64,000 nucleotides of DNA from Septoria linicola. Taxonomy: Eukaryota; Ascomycota; Dothideomycetes; Mycosphaerellales; Mycosphaerellaceae. The notes under the pieces are model-generated. The model saw only the letters and a list, made by a program, of their open reading frames with translations. It was not told where the DNA came from and did not search any database. A program made the position numbers and the translations under genes. Below are positions 43,054 to 54,741 of the stretch, piece by piece (the first letter of the stretch is position 1; every line of letters begins with the position of its first letter). Location: the NCBI GenBank assembly GCA_024114885.1, contig CP099419.1, positions 2,852,001-2,916,000 on the forward strand, read 5' to 3'.

Positions 43054-43934
43054 ATGTCTACACAGCAACAGCCAGTCCTTGTTGCTTCGGCCTCTCTCCA
43101 TGGGAAAGTTGCCCTCATCACAGGTGCTGGTCGAGGCATCGGTCGTGGATGCGCCATTGAGCTTGGCAAGCGTGGCGCGAGTGTCGTTGTCAACTACGCC
43201 AACAGCAAATCTGCGGCAGACGAGGTTTGCAAGATCATCGAGGATTCTGGCACGGGCGCCCGAGCCATCAGCATTCAAGCAGATGTCAGCAAGAAGTCGG
43301 AAATCGATCGGCTGTTCGAGGAGACCAAGCAGCACTTTGGCAAGATTGATATTGTGATGAGCAACAGCGGCACGGAGTCATGGGACAAGACGGAGGAGAT
43401 CACAGAAGAGAAATTCGACCACGTGTTCAACCTCAATTCGAGAGCGCAGTTCTTCGTTGGCCAGGCAGCGTGGAAGCATCTTGAGGACAATGGGCGTCTG
43501 ATCCTGATGAGTTCCATCGCTGCTGGTCTCTTGGGTGTGAAGGACCACGTCTTGTACAATGCTTCCAAAATGGCTGTTATCGGCATGATCAAGGGATTTG
43601 CCACGGACTTTGGTGTGAGAGGCATCACTGTCAATGGCGTAGCGCCCGGTGGCATCAAGTCGGATATGTTCACACAGAATGCGTGGCACTGTGAGTATTC
43701 CGTCTCGATGTTGCCAAGAGGGCGTGTTGTGCTGACTTTTGAACTCTAGACATTCCGGGAGGTACGCCAGAATGGCCTGCGGACAAGATCGAGAACCTCA
43801 TGGCTGAACACTGTCCTCTCAAGCGATGTGCCACGCCAGAGGATGTTGCTAGGGTGGTAGCATTCCTGGCTTCTGAGGATGGAGGCTGGGTCAATGGACA
43901 AGTCGTGACCATCTCCGGCGGGTCTTCCCAGTAG
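43054..43934 (+). CDS. Short-chain dehydrogenase, hydroxynaphthalene reductase-like
   Basis: Exons 43054-43690 and 43750-43934, with a 59-bp intron (GTGAGT...CTAG), giving 273 aa. NADP(H)-binding GAGRGIGRG follows KVALIT near residue 20. NSGTESW corresponds to the NAG-type loop, MSSIAAG gives the catalytic Ser, and YNASK gives Tyr and Lys. The motif VAPGGIKSDMF and the ending FLASEDGGWVNGQVVTISGG match the fungal tri/tetrahydroxynaphthalene and versicolorin reductase group. Those enzymes act in melanin and polyketide synthesis. No polyketide synthase or dehydratase gene lies in the window, so a melanin role is only one option among several SDR roles. Confidence 0.88.
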
Positions 43935-44297
43935 AGAGCGATTAGTATAGGATCCTTACGCTGAATGATAGTCTTGTGCCGTATAGCAGATTATTGAGCT
44001 AGACATGCAATGGCTCATCAAAAGCAGTCTAATGCAGCACGATGTTGCACATGAACGTACGTACATTTGCCGACGTTGCCTCGTTTCGAGACTTCTCCAC
44101 GTTCGTGCCGATCTCGGGTTGGATGTCGACATACCCAAGAGTTTGCTCGTTGGTGGTCGTTGACAACTGCCGTCACTCTTGCATAAATCTAGACCGCTGT
44201 TGCATTGGTGTAGAATCATTCTTGCACCATCTGTCGATCTAATCTGCTTCTTCCTTTCTTTGGCACCGAACAGCCTCGCCTCGAAAAAGTCAACAAG
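43935..44297. other. Intergenic, SDR to SurE-like gene
   Basis: 363 bp in tandem orientation. It holds the SDR 3' end and the SurE-like promoter. Nothing else seen. Confidence 0.4.
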
Positions 44298-45345
44298 ATG
44301 CATATCCTCGCAAGTCGCATCATACCTGTCATAAATGTAGGCTGGACACTACGTATCTAACACAAGACAGGTCACAAACGACGATGGCCCTCCATCATCT
44401 ACCTCATCTCCCTACGTCTTGCCATTTGTGCAAGCTCTCGAAGCAGCAGGCCATACTGTCTCAGTCATAGTTCCTGATACTCAACGTTCCTGGATCGGCA
44501 AAGCACATATCGTCGGACAAGACGTACGAGCAACATACTATTGGCCTCCTGCTCAAGCACCAGAAGAGCATCGCAATCCAGCATCAAATGGCTCTGATAA
44601 TGGCTCATCCTCCCATGACAACGGCACACAGCCTTGGGTCTTGGTCAATGGAACGCCCGCAGGTTGTGCCCAGCTCGGCTTGAGCCATTTCTTCAACGAT
44701 CGAGGGCCGGTTGACCTCGTGATCTCGGGACCTAACTATGGCCGCAACACCACAGCTGTGTTTGCACTTTCTTCGGGAACGCTGGGAGCAGCACTTGAGG
44801 CTTCTGTCTGTGGGTACAAAGCTATAGCTTTGTCGTTTGCATTCTTCGACAGGACGAATGATCCTGCCATCGTAGCAGAATCGTGCAAGCAAGGTGTTCG
44901 CGTAGCCGAGTATCTCTACAAGAATGCGTCGTGGTCGCCGGCTCAGCTGTACTCGGTCAACGTGCCCGTGAAGAAAGGTTGCTCTGAAGCTCCGGTACGC
45001 TGGACGAAGATGTTGCAAAATCAGTGGAACAAGGGTGCTTGCTTCGAGGAGCTGTCGAGTGCGAATGCAGTGGATGATCCAGCTTCAGAGGAAGCCAAGT
45101 TGAGACAGCAGGAGGCTAAGGGTGGTGATCAGCCGAAGTCGAATGGCGATGCTAGCGCGTCAGAGAACAAGTGGAAACACAGGCATTTCAAGTGGGCACC
45201 ACGCTTCACAGACGTTTACGACAGCGTGAAATCAGCTGGGCCCGGTAGCGATGGCTGGGCAGTCCAAGCGGGCGAGACCTCTATCACAGCGCTGAAGGCG
45301 AACTTTATGCATGCAGAAGGGTTCGAGGGCGAAGTAAAGCTGTAG
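44298..45345 (+). CDS. SurE-like nucleotidase/acid phosphatase
   Basis: Preferred exons are 44298-44309 and 44371-45345, giving 328 aa. The 61-bp intron then has a GC donor (GCAAGT...ACAG) and the protein starts MHILVTNDDGPPS, the canonical SurE start with the metal-binding Asp-Asp. Using the next GT donor would leave a 34-bp intron and insert nine odd residues (ASRIIPVIN) before VTNDDG. Other SurE features are ISGPNYGRNT with the metal-binding Asn, and SSGTLGAALEASVCGYKAIALSF. SurE proteins are metal-dependent 5'/3'-nucleotidases or acid phosphatases. A hydrophilic insert (Glu/Lys/Ser-rich, about residues 220-265) precedes the C-terminal ITALKANFMHAEG. The 3' end lies 99 bp from the convergent flippase gene. 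Confidence 0.88.
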
Positions 45346-45444
45346 ACGTAGATATAGATCACAAAATTTCGCAAAGAACTGGAACATGAAATTTGATCCC
45401 GGGGTATCATCCAACATAGTAATCGTTAATCTATTCGTGAGGTG

Positions 45445-48400
45445 TCATTTTCTCACCTTGCCGAATCTTCGTGACAGCATCTCGTTGATCTCGACACTAC
45501 TCCTGGGACCATCAGCAATCATGACGAGTCCAGGCTCTGTCTCAACTCTGTTCGGCTTGCCAAACCCTTCTTCCATGCTGGCCTCCATCGTCCGTGGCCT
45601 GCTCAGTAATTGCTCCACCTCGACCTCTCGTCTCGCCTGCTCTGCAGCAGCTTCTTGGAGTTCCAGACTCGTCTTCTTCGATCCGTGATTCCAGCCTTGC
45701 TGCAACCACGGCGCACTTGCCTCCTCGAATCGCTTGCGCACGTCCAGATCCTGCTCCAGCGTTTGAAAGGTCTCCACATTTGTCGGCATGAAAGCGCACT
45801 TCACAGCGCGAATGCCAATCTCCATGACTGACACCGAGACGACACTGATGATGAGTGCGAGCCACCACATTCCCTCCTTCCCGAAGCGCGAGAAGATTCC
45901 ATCACGAACACTGTACTTCAAGCTCGGCGCATACACGGCACCAAGGATGATATTCCAGAGGAACCAGCCTCCTACTGACACAAAGACTGCGATGAAAGCC
46001 ATGATGGACTTGTATCGCTGTTCGATGATTTGGAGCTTGATGGCGATAATGATGACGCAAGCAGTGAAGCTCATAGATCCCAGACCGAAGATGTCGTTAG
46101 ATGAAGAGAAGATGGCATCGCCATACAAGCCCCAGACTGAGAAGAATGTGATCATGGCTCCAGCCACTGCGGTGAACATCCATCCAGTGAATACTCTGAG
46201 ATTGAAGCCAGCTGATAGCTGGCCTTTAGTGTACAGCTCCGGTACCGCGATCAATGTAGAAGCACGGAGATCCTGCTCGAAGATGCCGAGGAAGATGATC
46301 GTCAGTGATGTGAAGAGAGTATTGAACATCGAGAGCGACCAGGACTCGTATAGACTCGTGCCACTGTAGCCGTTGTAGCGCTGGTACAGGGCTTGTGTAA
46401 GGTAGAAGAGCATTTCCTTGTAGAAGGTGCCTGCGAATATGTTAGCATGACATTATCAGACAAGCTCGAATCTGATGCATCGACTCACCGACAGTGTACT
46501 TGCACGTCCTGATGTAGTTCCATCTGCCATGCACAAGCAGCAGTTTTGTCAAGAATCTGAATTGTGCAATAGAGTAGTCGGACGTTCTTGCAGCCTGCAG
46601 CCCTTCTTTTCCAGTGATGCCAATTCCGACGTGGGCTTCTTGGATCATAGCGATGTCGTTGGCACCGTCGCCAATGGCAAGCGTCACGCTGCGCCTAACT
46701 CGCATTCTGATTGCGTGTACCAGACCGGCCTTCTGGCTGGGCGAAGCTCTGCAACACACTACCGAGTCTGCGAGGATGGCCAGGTCCAAGAACAGTGTGT
46801 GGAGGGCCTCGTCAGACTGAATTTGAGTTAGCGTGCCGCCGTCGATGACAATCACAGAGTGCGCGACGTCTCCTCGATTAATGTCGATGATGGCGGCAGC
46901 GATGCTATGTTCCACATCGCCAGCCTCCGAGTCCAGTACCGTGACCGAAGAGTACTCCTTGATTAGCCTGCAGCTGTGGCCGATATTGATAGAAGTTTCT
47001 CGCTTGTCACCAGTCAGCATCCACAGCCTGATTCTGCCTCTGCGTAGTCGATCAATAGTCTCGGGTACGCCTTTCTGGAGTTTGTCCTCAATTGCTGTCG
47101 CGCCGCCAAGCTCAAGTCCCTGCTCGATCAATTCTCCAGCTTTCTCGATGAGCTCGGTGCGGTTCACGAGGGACGTAGTGGCATCATGATATGACTTCTT
47201 CCACGAACGGTACTCGTCCTCGGCCAGGAATCGATACCCATAGAGAAGCGTCCGCAAGCCTTCAGTAGCGAAGTCGTTCACGTGCTGCAGACAGCGCTCG
47301 ATCACGACCGCCTCGTCCGTAGCTGCGGACTCGTCTATCGTGGAATTGAGCCTATCCTCAGACTGATCCGAGCCTGCGCGCTCTGCCATCGAGGGTCGTG
47401 TCATGGAAGGCCGATATTGCGTGCTGGCTCTTGGTGAGGTCGTGACGTCCTGCTCGTGCTCGTTGAGCCAACCATCTACTTCATCGCGTATAGGCCTGAG
47501 GTGGCCTATGCTTGCTCGAGCGATGCTCTGTCTCGCCACAGAATTGCTTGTGCGCGGCATGCTGCTGAGACTTCCAGCACGTTCCGCGATTCTACTCTGC
47601 CTACGCATCGCCTCGTGGGCCTCCATTGACTTACGCTCAATTGTGCGCTTCTCAATCTCTGCGAGCTTCTGATGAGCCAGACTCGCAAGGCGCAGCCTCT
47701 CCATGATAACAGAATCTGCACCCTTGCATATGACCACAACTTTGCCATCTGGCATGCGGATCACTGCTGACATACGCTTGCGTTTGCTCGAGAACTCGAT
47801 TATGTCCAGGACCTCGTAACGCTCCAAGACTGGCTGGGCGTTAGTAGTGCCCGCTGCTGTCTTGATTGTGAGAATAGCGGCGTCCCGCTCAAACGCGAGG
47901 TACCCAAGTTCCTGAGCTGCTCGAACAAGCGCCAGCTCGTCGGGCGAAGAAGCCTGGAATGTTATCTGATCGTCGACCGCATCTTCAGGACGTTCAGGCA
48001 GACAAGTATGGCACAGGGCTATAGATAGTATGAATATCTTGGCCTTCTGAGCAAAGGCGGTATGTGGCCTCCGCTGAAGGTAGCGAATAAGTTCTTGTGT
48101 GTTCTGTTCTTCCTGGGCGAGAGCTGGCGCAGCAGAAGACATCCACTGCGTCGTTGAAGATCGGCTAGGTCGTGGTCGCGAGACACTTCTAGATGCTGCC
48201 TCTGTACCTGTCGCGAAGTCGTGAGAGACCACTTCACGAGCGCCTGATCTACGTGGTCTTGATCTGGATCGCGAAAATCTCACAGGTTTCTTGCCTTTGC
48301 TTGGAGAGCGCTTCTTGTGCAGAAGTAGGCCCTGCTGCTCGCCCAGCTCCCGGAGATCAGGATCGTGAAGAAAGGCAGCGCCTGCCACACTGAGCTTGCG

Positions 48401-50313
48401 GAACTTCATCACATTCTCGGTCAGTGTGCCAGTCTTGTCCGAGAAGACGTATCCGACTTGACCTAGCTCCTCGTTGATCGTAGAAGTGCGTGCCTCAAAC
48501 GGCGTGTTACTGTCTGCATCGTACATGTCGATATCCACATTCATCAGCACCATTTGAGCCACCTTGATAATCTCCAAGCTGACATAGAGCGATAGTGGGA
48601 TGAGAGTGTTGAACATGATGATGAAGCTCGTGAATAATGGCCCGAAGCTTACAGGGGCGTTCTGAATGTACCACGCTTTTTCCTCAGTCGTATCCTGCCA
48701 GACCTGATATGCGACGGAGTTGAAGAGCGCAAGGAAGATCACGAACAGGACCATGCCAATGACGATCTTGTTGACCAAGGCCTGTAATGCAGGCGCCTTG
48801 ATTCGCGGGTTCTTATTGGCATTCATCCGAATCTTGCACTCTTCGCCGCTGTATATTACCATACCTATACACTGCGGAGTGTTGCGAAGAATGCTCCCAC
48901 GGTAGATGACTTCATTGTTCGTAAGGGGCGAAGTGTGTCCATCTATAGTCACGCGGCCTTCGAAGTTGTAAAGATCGATATTCGGCTGTACTGGGAATTA
49001 GCCATGTCACACATCATGCGTTGACGCACAACGTCACGCGGTCTCTGGACACTTTGACTTACGTCTTCGACTACGAGCTCCAGCCGCGCTTGAGCAAGAG
49101 CTTCAGTAGTACAAGTAGCTTCTATGGTGATGGGATTTGGCTGTTTCGCCTTGAGGTTTGTTTCGCCGTCCAAGGCCATGGTCTCCACGTATGCGGTATT
49201 GTTAGCACCCTGACTTGAAAACACAACTAAGTCGGCCGGCGCGGCGTCGTCTCGCTCCAATTTGACTATGTCTCCAACTTGCAGCTGTTGCCATTTGATA
49301 GGCGCCCAATGCACAGGACCGCCCATCTCGGCCGAGTAGTCCGTGTCGTTCGTAACTTTACTTTTTTCTGTAGTCATGGGACGGTAGACATGTAGTACTT
49401 TAGCTTCGCAGTTGTTCTCAGCCTTGTCCAGTCTGTGCCTGCGCAAGTCTTCATAACCTTCTTTTGCCATGCTCAGCGACACAAAGAACAGTAACGGCAC
49501 TATTGTGGTGTATGTGCCAGTCGTGCTAAGCCCAGGAATGAGTTGCAGGATTGATACAAGCAGGAAGTATGCATTTGCGAGCTTACTGAACTGGGCAAAG
49601 AGCTGTCTCGGTAGAAAATTCCAAGCATTGTACTTGGACGATCGAATGAGGTTGCTAACGTACGGTTTGCCAGTACGCTCGTCAACAAGTACGTCTTTTC
49701 TCGAAGCATCGAGCGGGATATGCCTGCCGTCCTTGCTGGGCGGTATGTCCTGCAACCGCAACACAAACTTGTATACTTTGGTATGTGCATCCTCGATGCG
49801 CTGCAGCGGTAGATGTCTCCTTGCCTGCCGGGACAGCCATTGCTGGTACTTGGGAAGCGCTGAAGCCGCTGGAGGAGGCCGGACGGGCTTGAGCGGATTT
49901 GTATCCCAAGTTTCGTGTACGGGCGTGACAGTGATGGATGTTCTCGCATCCTTCTTGGCTGTCTGTGGTCGCGGATCAGCGTTCCCTGACTCGCTCGACG
50001 ATCCCACGTCTTGAAGTTCGATGCCAGCCGGAGACTTCGTGGGCATGTTCCGCATGAACAGCGAAGAACGCAGTGACATGCCTCGCGACCTGTTCTTTGG
50101 CGATGTCACAGGAGCGCTACTGCTCTCTGTCGGCTGCACAGCACTCCCGCTATGTGCATTGTGAGCTTGGGCAATACTCGTGTCCACCAACAGATCCGGC
50201 GCTTTGCGGTCGCTGCTGCTGCCCTCATGCTCGCGGTCCATTTCGTCGCTTTTCCGCTTCTTATTCTTGCGATGCTCCTCGGCGTCCTCTTTCTTCTCCG
50301 GAGGACTCGACAT
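45445..50313 (-). CDS. DNF3: P4-type ATPase, phospholipid flippase (Dnf3-like)
   Basis: Exons 49063-50313, 46489-48985 and 45445-46430, with introns of 77 and 58 bp, giving 1577 aa. Junctions rebuild VVEDPNIDLYNFEG and KYTVGTFYKEM. P4 hallmarks: ALDGETNLK in the actuator region, phosphorylation motif VFSDKTGTLT (Asp near 600), SPDELALV, ICKGADSVI, WMLTGDKRETSINIG, AIGDGANDIAMIQEAHVGIGI. About ten membrane spans are visible, four after the P domain end. Such pumps move phosphatidylserine or related lipids to the cytosolic leaflet in Golgi, endosome or plasma membrane. Long Ser/Arg-rich inserts in the nucleotide-binding domain and a 170-residue polar N-terminus suggest regulation by phosphorylation. 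Assignment to Dnf3 over other P4 branches is a judgement from overall likeness. The start is the ATG at 50313. Confidence 0.9.
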
Positions 50314-50832
50314 GTCCAGCGTTACTACCACCCTGCTATCGTTCGGTCGCCTGTCGCATTCCGCATAACTTTTGTTGCGGGAACAATGATGACCAGATCA
50401 TACTCTCAGTGCAAGAATGATACAGCACAGCACACGCCAGGCCTGCAGGCAGGTGTCGTCTCGCAGTGCAGTCGTCGTGGTCGTCGTGGTGCCGCCCTAG
50501 TTAGTGCACACAGCACAGCATATAGTTAGCTGGGGTCGCTGCTATTTTGGCACACGCCGTCAAATCGATCCATCAATATAGTTCTATCAAAGCTGCCATT
50601 CTCGCAATACATTTACGCATGAGCTACCAAATGTCCTGCCTGTCGTCTGTCAGTCGCAGTTCGTTATGCTTCAGCTCTCGCACTGGCAGTCACATCTTTA
50701 TCGACCATGCAGTGTCCCCTGAACATCGGTCATGAATGTGTTCTGCCCGCCGTCCACCAAATTCAAGTATTTCCCGTGCTGCACTAAGGTAGCTTTCAAC
50801 TTTTTCTCCCAATAACATTTCCCACTTACACC
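50314..50832. promoter_or_regulatory. Divergent intergenic region, flippase and RCM1
   Basis: 519 bp between divergent ATGs. It must hold both promoters. No additional gene seen. Confidence 0.4.
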
Positions 50833-52534
50833 ATGTCCCTCTACCACGAGGCAGCTGAGATTCTGACAGCGGCTCAGAAGAACGGAGGCTCTCTAAAGTC
50901 TCTGGTGTTCGGCAAGAAGACATGGAAAAGTGACCCAAAGGCTCTCTTCGCTCTGACAACAGAGACTGCAAAGTGGAGCGTTGTGCTGTCCGAAGTACTT
51001 GAGAAAAGCGGTGTCCTCAAGGTGGAAAAGAATGCAAGTACTTTGCAAACGATCCTGCAGGGATTTGTACTGATAACAGTCGTAGCTGACTCCGACTCTG
51101 GCCATTCTGCTTGTGCATGACCTATTTCTAGCCAAGAAGGGCATAGCCTTGCCTGCTACGCATGGTCTGAACTCGTCCATAAGTCGACACAAGGTTCGAT
51201 TATCGGCAGAGCTCACGAAAGCACGCCTAAGACGTGGCTTTGGGACACTAGACGACCTATGCAAGGACATCAACGCCAAAAGTGTTGCTGGCGCACAATC
51301 AACTTCAAATGGCGAACAGCCGACTCGACATCCACGATGGATTCGAATCAACACTCTGAAGGGTTCACTGGATGAAGAGCTAAAGCATGGCTCCTTCTCG
51401 AACTTTACTCAAGTCCAAAGCCTCAAGGACATCATCCACGCACCTTTTGACAGCCGGCTTGTACATGTAGATGCACACATGCCCGACCTTGTGGCAATCG
51501 CGACTCCCGAAGAGCCCACGACGTTCAAAGCATATCGCGCTGGTAAACTCATCTTGCAAGAAAAGGCTTCCTGCTTCCCCGCTTATCTCCTCGATATAAG
51601 TTCTGAAGAGGAAGGAGATGTCATCGATGCGTGTGCGGCACCTGGCAACAAAACTACGCACATAGCAGCCATCGTTGGCGACAGCGGTAAACGAGTGTTC
51701 GCGTGCGAGCGAGACTCCGAGCGTAGCAAGACTTTGCAGAAAATGGTCAAGATCGCTGGAGCGGAGAACGTTGTCACTGTCAAGACGAAGCAGGACTTCA
51801 CGAGACTGGACCCATCAAGGAAAGAATTCGCAAATGTGACTGGGCTCATTCTCGACCCGAGCTGTTCGGGAAGTGGAATCTTTGGACGAGACGAAGGCAC
51901 TATCGCCGTACATTTGCCCTCGCTAACAGCAGAAGACGATGCACCCAGGGGAAAAAAGCGAAAGCGAGGAGGCAATAAACAACAAGACCAGAAACCGAAG
52001 GAAGCCGAAGACGAATCAGCAGCTATCGTCGAAGAGACCCCAGACGACGAGGAGAGCCAAGACAAGGAAAAGCTACAGAAGCGACTGGAGAATCTCTCAG
52101 GCTTCCAGCTGAGAATCGTAAAGCACGCCATGTCCTTCCCGGCAGCTAAGAAGATTACCTATTCAACTTGTTCCTTACATGATGAAGAGAATGAGCATGT
52201 CGTGCTGAAGGCTCTTCAATCAGATATTGCTGTCGAGCGAGGCTGGCGCATACTCGGGAGAAATGAGCAAGTCGAAGGTATGAAGCGTTGGCATAAGAGA
52301 GGTCAAGTTGATGCTGTTCGTGGAGCTGCGGGAGGCAAGACGCGAGGGCTCGATGAGGAGGCGCTGGCCGATGCGTGTATCAGGTGTGATAAGGGAGGTG
52401 AAGACGGAACGATGGGGTTCTTCGTCGCGGCATTTGTGAGACACGAGGATGCTGCGCAGGCTGGGTGTGCCAAAGCTGCAAATGGTGCAGAAGAGGACGA
52501 CGAATGGGGAGGATTCAGTGACGACGAGTCCTAG
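50833..52534 (+). CDS. RCM1: 25S rRNA (cytosine-C5) methyltransferase, Rcm1/NSUN5 type
   Basis: Exons 50833-51033 and 51086-52534, giving 549 aa. The 52-bp intron has a GC donor: GCAAGT at 51034 and TAG at 51085. It joins VLKVEKN to LTPTLAILLVHDLFL, the expected family sequence. GT donors nearby either shift the frame into a stop or drop four residues. SAM-binding motif I is DACAAPGNKTTHIAA. Motif IV is DPSCSGSG with Cys327, and motif VI YSTCS carries the nucleophilic Cys429. NSUN5/Rcm1 methylates a conserved cytosine in large-subunit rRNA in the nucleolus. A charged insert (KKRKRGGNKQQ, then acidic, about 358-400) interrupts the fold, and the C-terminus is acidic (EEDDEWGGFSDDES). Confidence 0.93.
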
Positions 52535-52993
52535 ACCCAAGTCTTGAGCATGGACTGAAATTGGCCGTGGCAGAACGCGCTCTCTTCGCAGATTGCAGCA
52601 TCATATCACTCGACACCATGGTCGCCCTCCGCTTCATGTCTCCAGTCCATGCCTGTCATGTGAACATTTCCGGCTCGAGTGTTCAATGTATACTTTTTAT
52701 CTCTGACAGGGCTCTGTCCTGGCACAGTCAGCAATCCAAGGAGTACCCGAATGTATGAGCAACGACATTGCTATCGTGACAATCAAGTTTCTTCGTTTCG
52801 TAGCTGCTGTCTAGGCGGAGCTATCAAGCACACATCCGTCATATGCCCGGCCGCTCATCTGGCCGGAGCTGGATGAGAGAAAAAATGGCATTTCCCCGCT
52901 GCTGTGCCTGCCCTTTCATATTCGGGAACCCGTCCTTACGCCGTAGATGTTCATCGTCAAGTGATGCTGCATGCATTTTCCATTCGATTCCGC
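52535..52993. other. Convergent intergenic region, RCM1 and eS25
   Basis: 459 bp after both stop codons. No gene seen. Confidence 0.4.
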
Positions 52994-53506
52994 TTACTCG
53001 CCACCACCAACCTCGCGTGCTGTTCTTTGGTTAGCCGCTGTCCTTGAGAGCTTGCAAGGCCTGACACGGTATTGTGCATCGCCGGCTGCCTTCCAAGTGG
53101 TCATCACTCACTGTAAATCTTGCACGCGCTGTGGCCGACAACCTGCTTGATAACGCCACGCTCCTCGAGATCCTTAAGAGCCTTGCGGGCGAGCGAGCCG
53201 TTGATCTTTAATCTGTCGACGAGGACGGCGACAGTGATGAGGCGGTACGACTGGACATCCTTGTTGAGCTTATCGGTGGTGGCCTTGTCGAAGATGACGG
53301 CGTGGTTGGCCTTGTCCTTGACTGTTGGGCGAGAAAATTAGTATTCGCGCATTGGATAGTGCAGATATCGTCGCATGGTGGGCGTGTGGATGGAAGTGGT
53401 GGTTTTCGCATGTGTTCGGTCGATCTGATTGATTGTGAGACTACGCACCCTTTCCCTTGGACCACTTCTTCTTTTGCTTCTTGCCACCGGTTGCTGCTGG
53501 CGCCAT
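52994..53506 (-). CDS. RPS25: 40S ribosomal protein eS25
   Basis: Exons 53449-53506, 53112-53321 and 52994-53019 (26 bp), with introns of 127 and 92 bp, giving 97 aa. The protein starts MAPAATGGKKQKKKWSKGK, continues VKDKANHAVIFDKATTDKL and NKDVQSYRLITVAVLVDRLK, and has INGSLARKALKDLEERGVIK, all diagnostic of eS25. The last exon supplies the usual ending YTREVGGGE. eS25 sits on the 40S head and supports IRES and non-canonical initiation. The longer first intron in a ribosomal protein gene is common in fungi. Divergent from the Arl3-type GTPase gene, with 229 bp between start codons. Confidence 0.95.
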
Positions 53507-53735
53507 CTTTGCTGATTGTTGTGCGGTGTATCAGGTTCAGTCAGTCTTCGTCGAGCGGAAGGAACGTCCAGCACTTCAGGTGCGCTTACCTAAGATGCTC
53601 CTTGGCGAGCACGTCAGGCAGGAACCAGAGACAAGGCAGCCAAAAACGACGTGTTCCCACGCGTCAAAAAGGCCAAAGCGCGGCCAGAAATGCGACTTTC
53701 ACCTTAATCTTCACAGCAGTCAGCAAACAGCAGAG
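53507..53735. promoter_or_regulatory. Bidirectional promoter, RPS25 and ARL3
   Basis: 229 bp between divergent ATGs. A ribosomal protein gene and a trafficking GTPase share this short stretch, so their core promoters probably overlap. Confidence 0.5.
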
Positions 53736-54392
53736 ATGTATCATCTTGCCAAGTCGCTGTATTTGCACGCGACCAGCAAGGAGGAGTACTCCATTCTCCT
53801 GCTGGGCCTCGACAATGCCGGCAAGACCACGCTGCTGGAGCAGATCAAGAGCATGTACAATGCCGAGTACGATGCAAAGCTCAACACTGTTCCAACTGTG
53901 GGTCAAAACGTGAGTCTTGTTGATTTGCCCGAAATGTACTTGAGAATATGGGATGTTGGTGGTCAGCATACTCTGCGTGGGCTTTGGCAATCATATTACA
54001 GCAGCTGCCATGCCATCGTCTTTGTGATTGACAGCACCGATATTGGCGACGCAGACATTTCGCGTTTAGCGGAGGGCACCAAGGCAACTGAAGAGGGCAG
54101 ACTGGATGAGTGCAAATTGGTGCTCGAGGATGTGCTGCAGAACGACATCACTGAAGGCGTGCCCATTTTGGTGCTTGCGAACAAGCAGGATCGAGAGGAC
54201 TGTGTTGAGGTCGTGCGCATCAAGGAAGGCTTAGTCAAGAAGGTCTTCGAGGGCGAGAAAGGACAGAACGTCAGAGACAGCAGAGTGCTGCCACTCAGTG
54301 CTCTGACTGGAACTGGTGTGAAAGAAGCAGTGGAGTGGCTGTGCAGCAGAGTCAAATGGAACAAGGAAGCCCGGCCGCCGGTCATGAGATGA
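53736..54392 (+). CDS. ARL3: ARF-related small GTPase (ARFRP1/Arl3)
   Basis: Single exon, 218 aa. G1 GLDNAGKTT (about 26-34), switch I TVPTVGQNV, G3 WDVGGQ, G4 NKQD and G5 LSALTGTG are all intact. The N-terminus MYHLAKSLY lacks the Gly2 used for myristoylation. In yeast Arl3 and human ARFRP1 the same position holds MF.L and the Met is N-acetylated by NatC for Golgi targeting; Met-Tyr is also a NatC-type start. The protein acts upstream of Arl1 in recruiting golgins at the trans-Golgi. An upstream in-frame extension exists, but the ATG at 53736 fits family length and start. Confidence 0.92.
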   Translation: MYHLAKSLYLHATSKEEYSILLLGLDNAGKTTLLEQIKSMYNAEYDAKLNTVPTVGQNVSLVDLPEMYLRIWDVGGQHTLRGLWQSYYSSCHAIVFVIDSTDIGDADISRLAEGTKATEEGRLDECKLVLEDVLQNDITEGVPILVLANKQDREDCVEVVRIKEGLVKKVFEGEKGQNVRDSRVLPLSALTGTGVKEAVEWLCSRVKWNKEARPPVMR

Positions 54393-54741
54393 TATCTGCA
54401 CAATGGAGATCGCAATTGGCCACGATCTGCTGCAGTGACGATCGTCGGTAGCTCGCAGAGAGCTGTTGCCTGGCCCAGTGCGGAAGGAAAGTGTCTCTGT
54501 GCCTCGCCGAACGAAGGCGATACGGCATACCGGGAGTCTCGGTGCTCCATTCAAACGATCAAGCACGTCCTACCGTCGGTGTAGAGTTTCTTCAAGGATC
54601 AACAGATATCTGTTGTCTTGCTATCCTAGCATCATTTAAACGGCCTTTATATGTCGCAGTCCTAACTATTATCCTACGACTATAGCCGATCAACGGGGGC
54701 ACCAAGATCGCTCCTGCGCCGACAGTTCACATGCGAGATCC
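54393..54741. other. Intergenic, ARL3 to histidine kinase
   Basis: 349 bp in tandem orientation. Nothing recognisable besides the flanks of both genes. Confidence 0.4.

Noticed and set aside
43054..43934. Possible melanin or polyketide gene cluster around the hydroxynaphthalene reductase-like SDR
   Set aside because: Its neighbours are a cyclin, a nucleotidase and a flippase. No polyketide synthase, dehydratase or cluster regulator is present.
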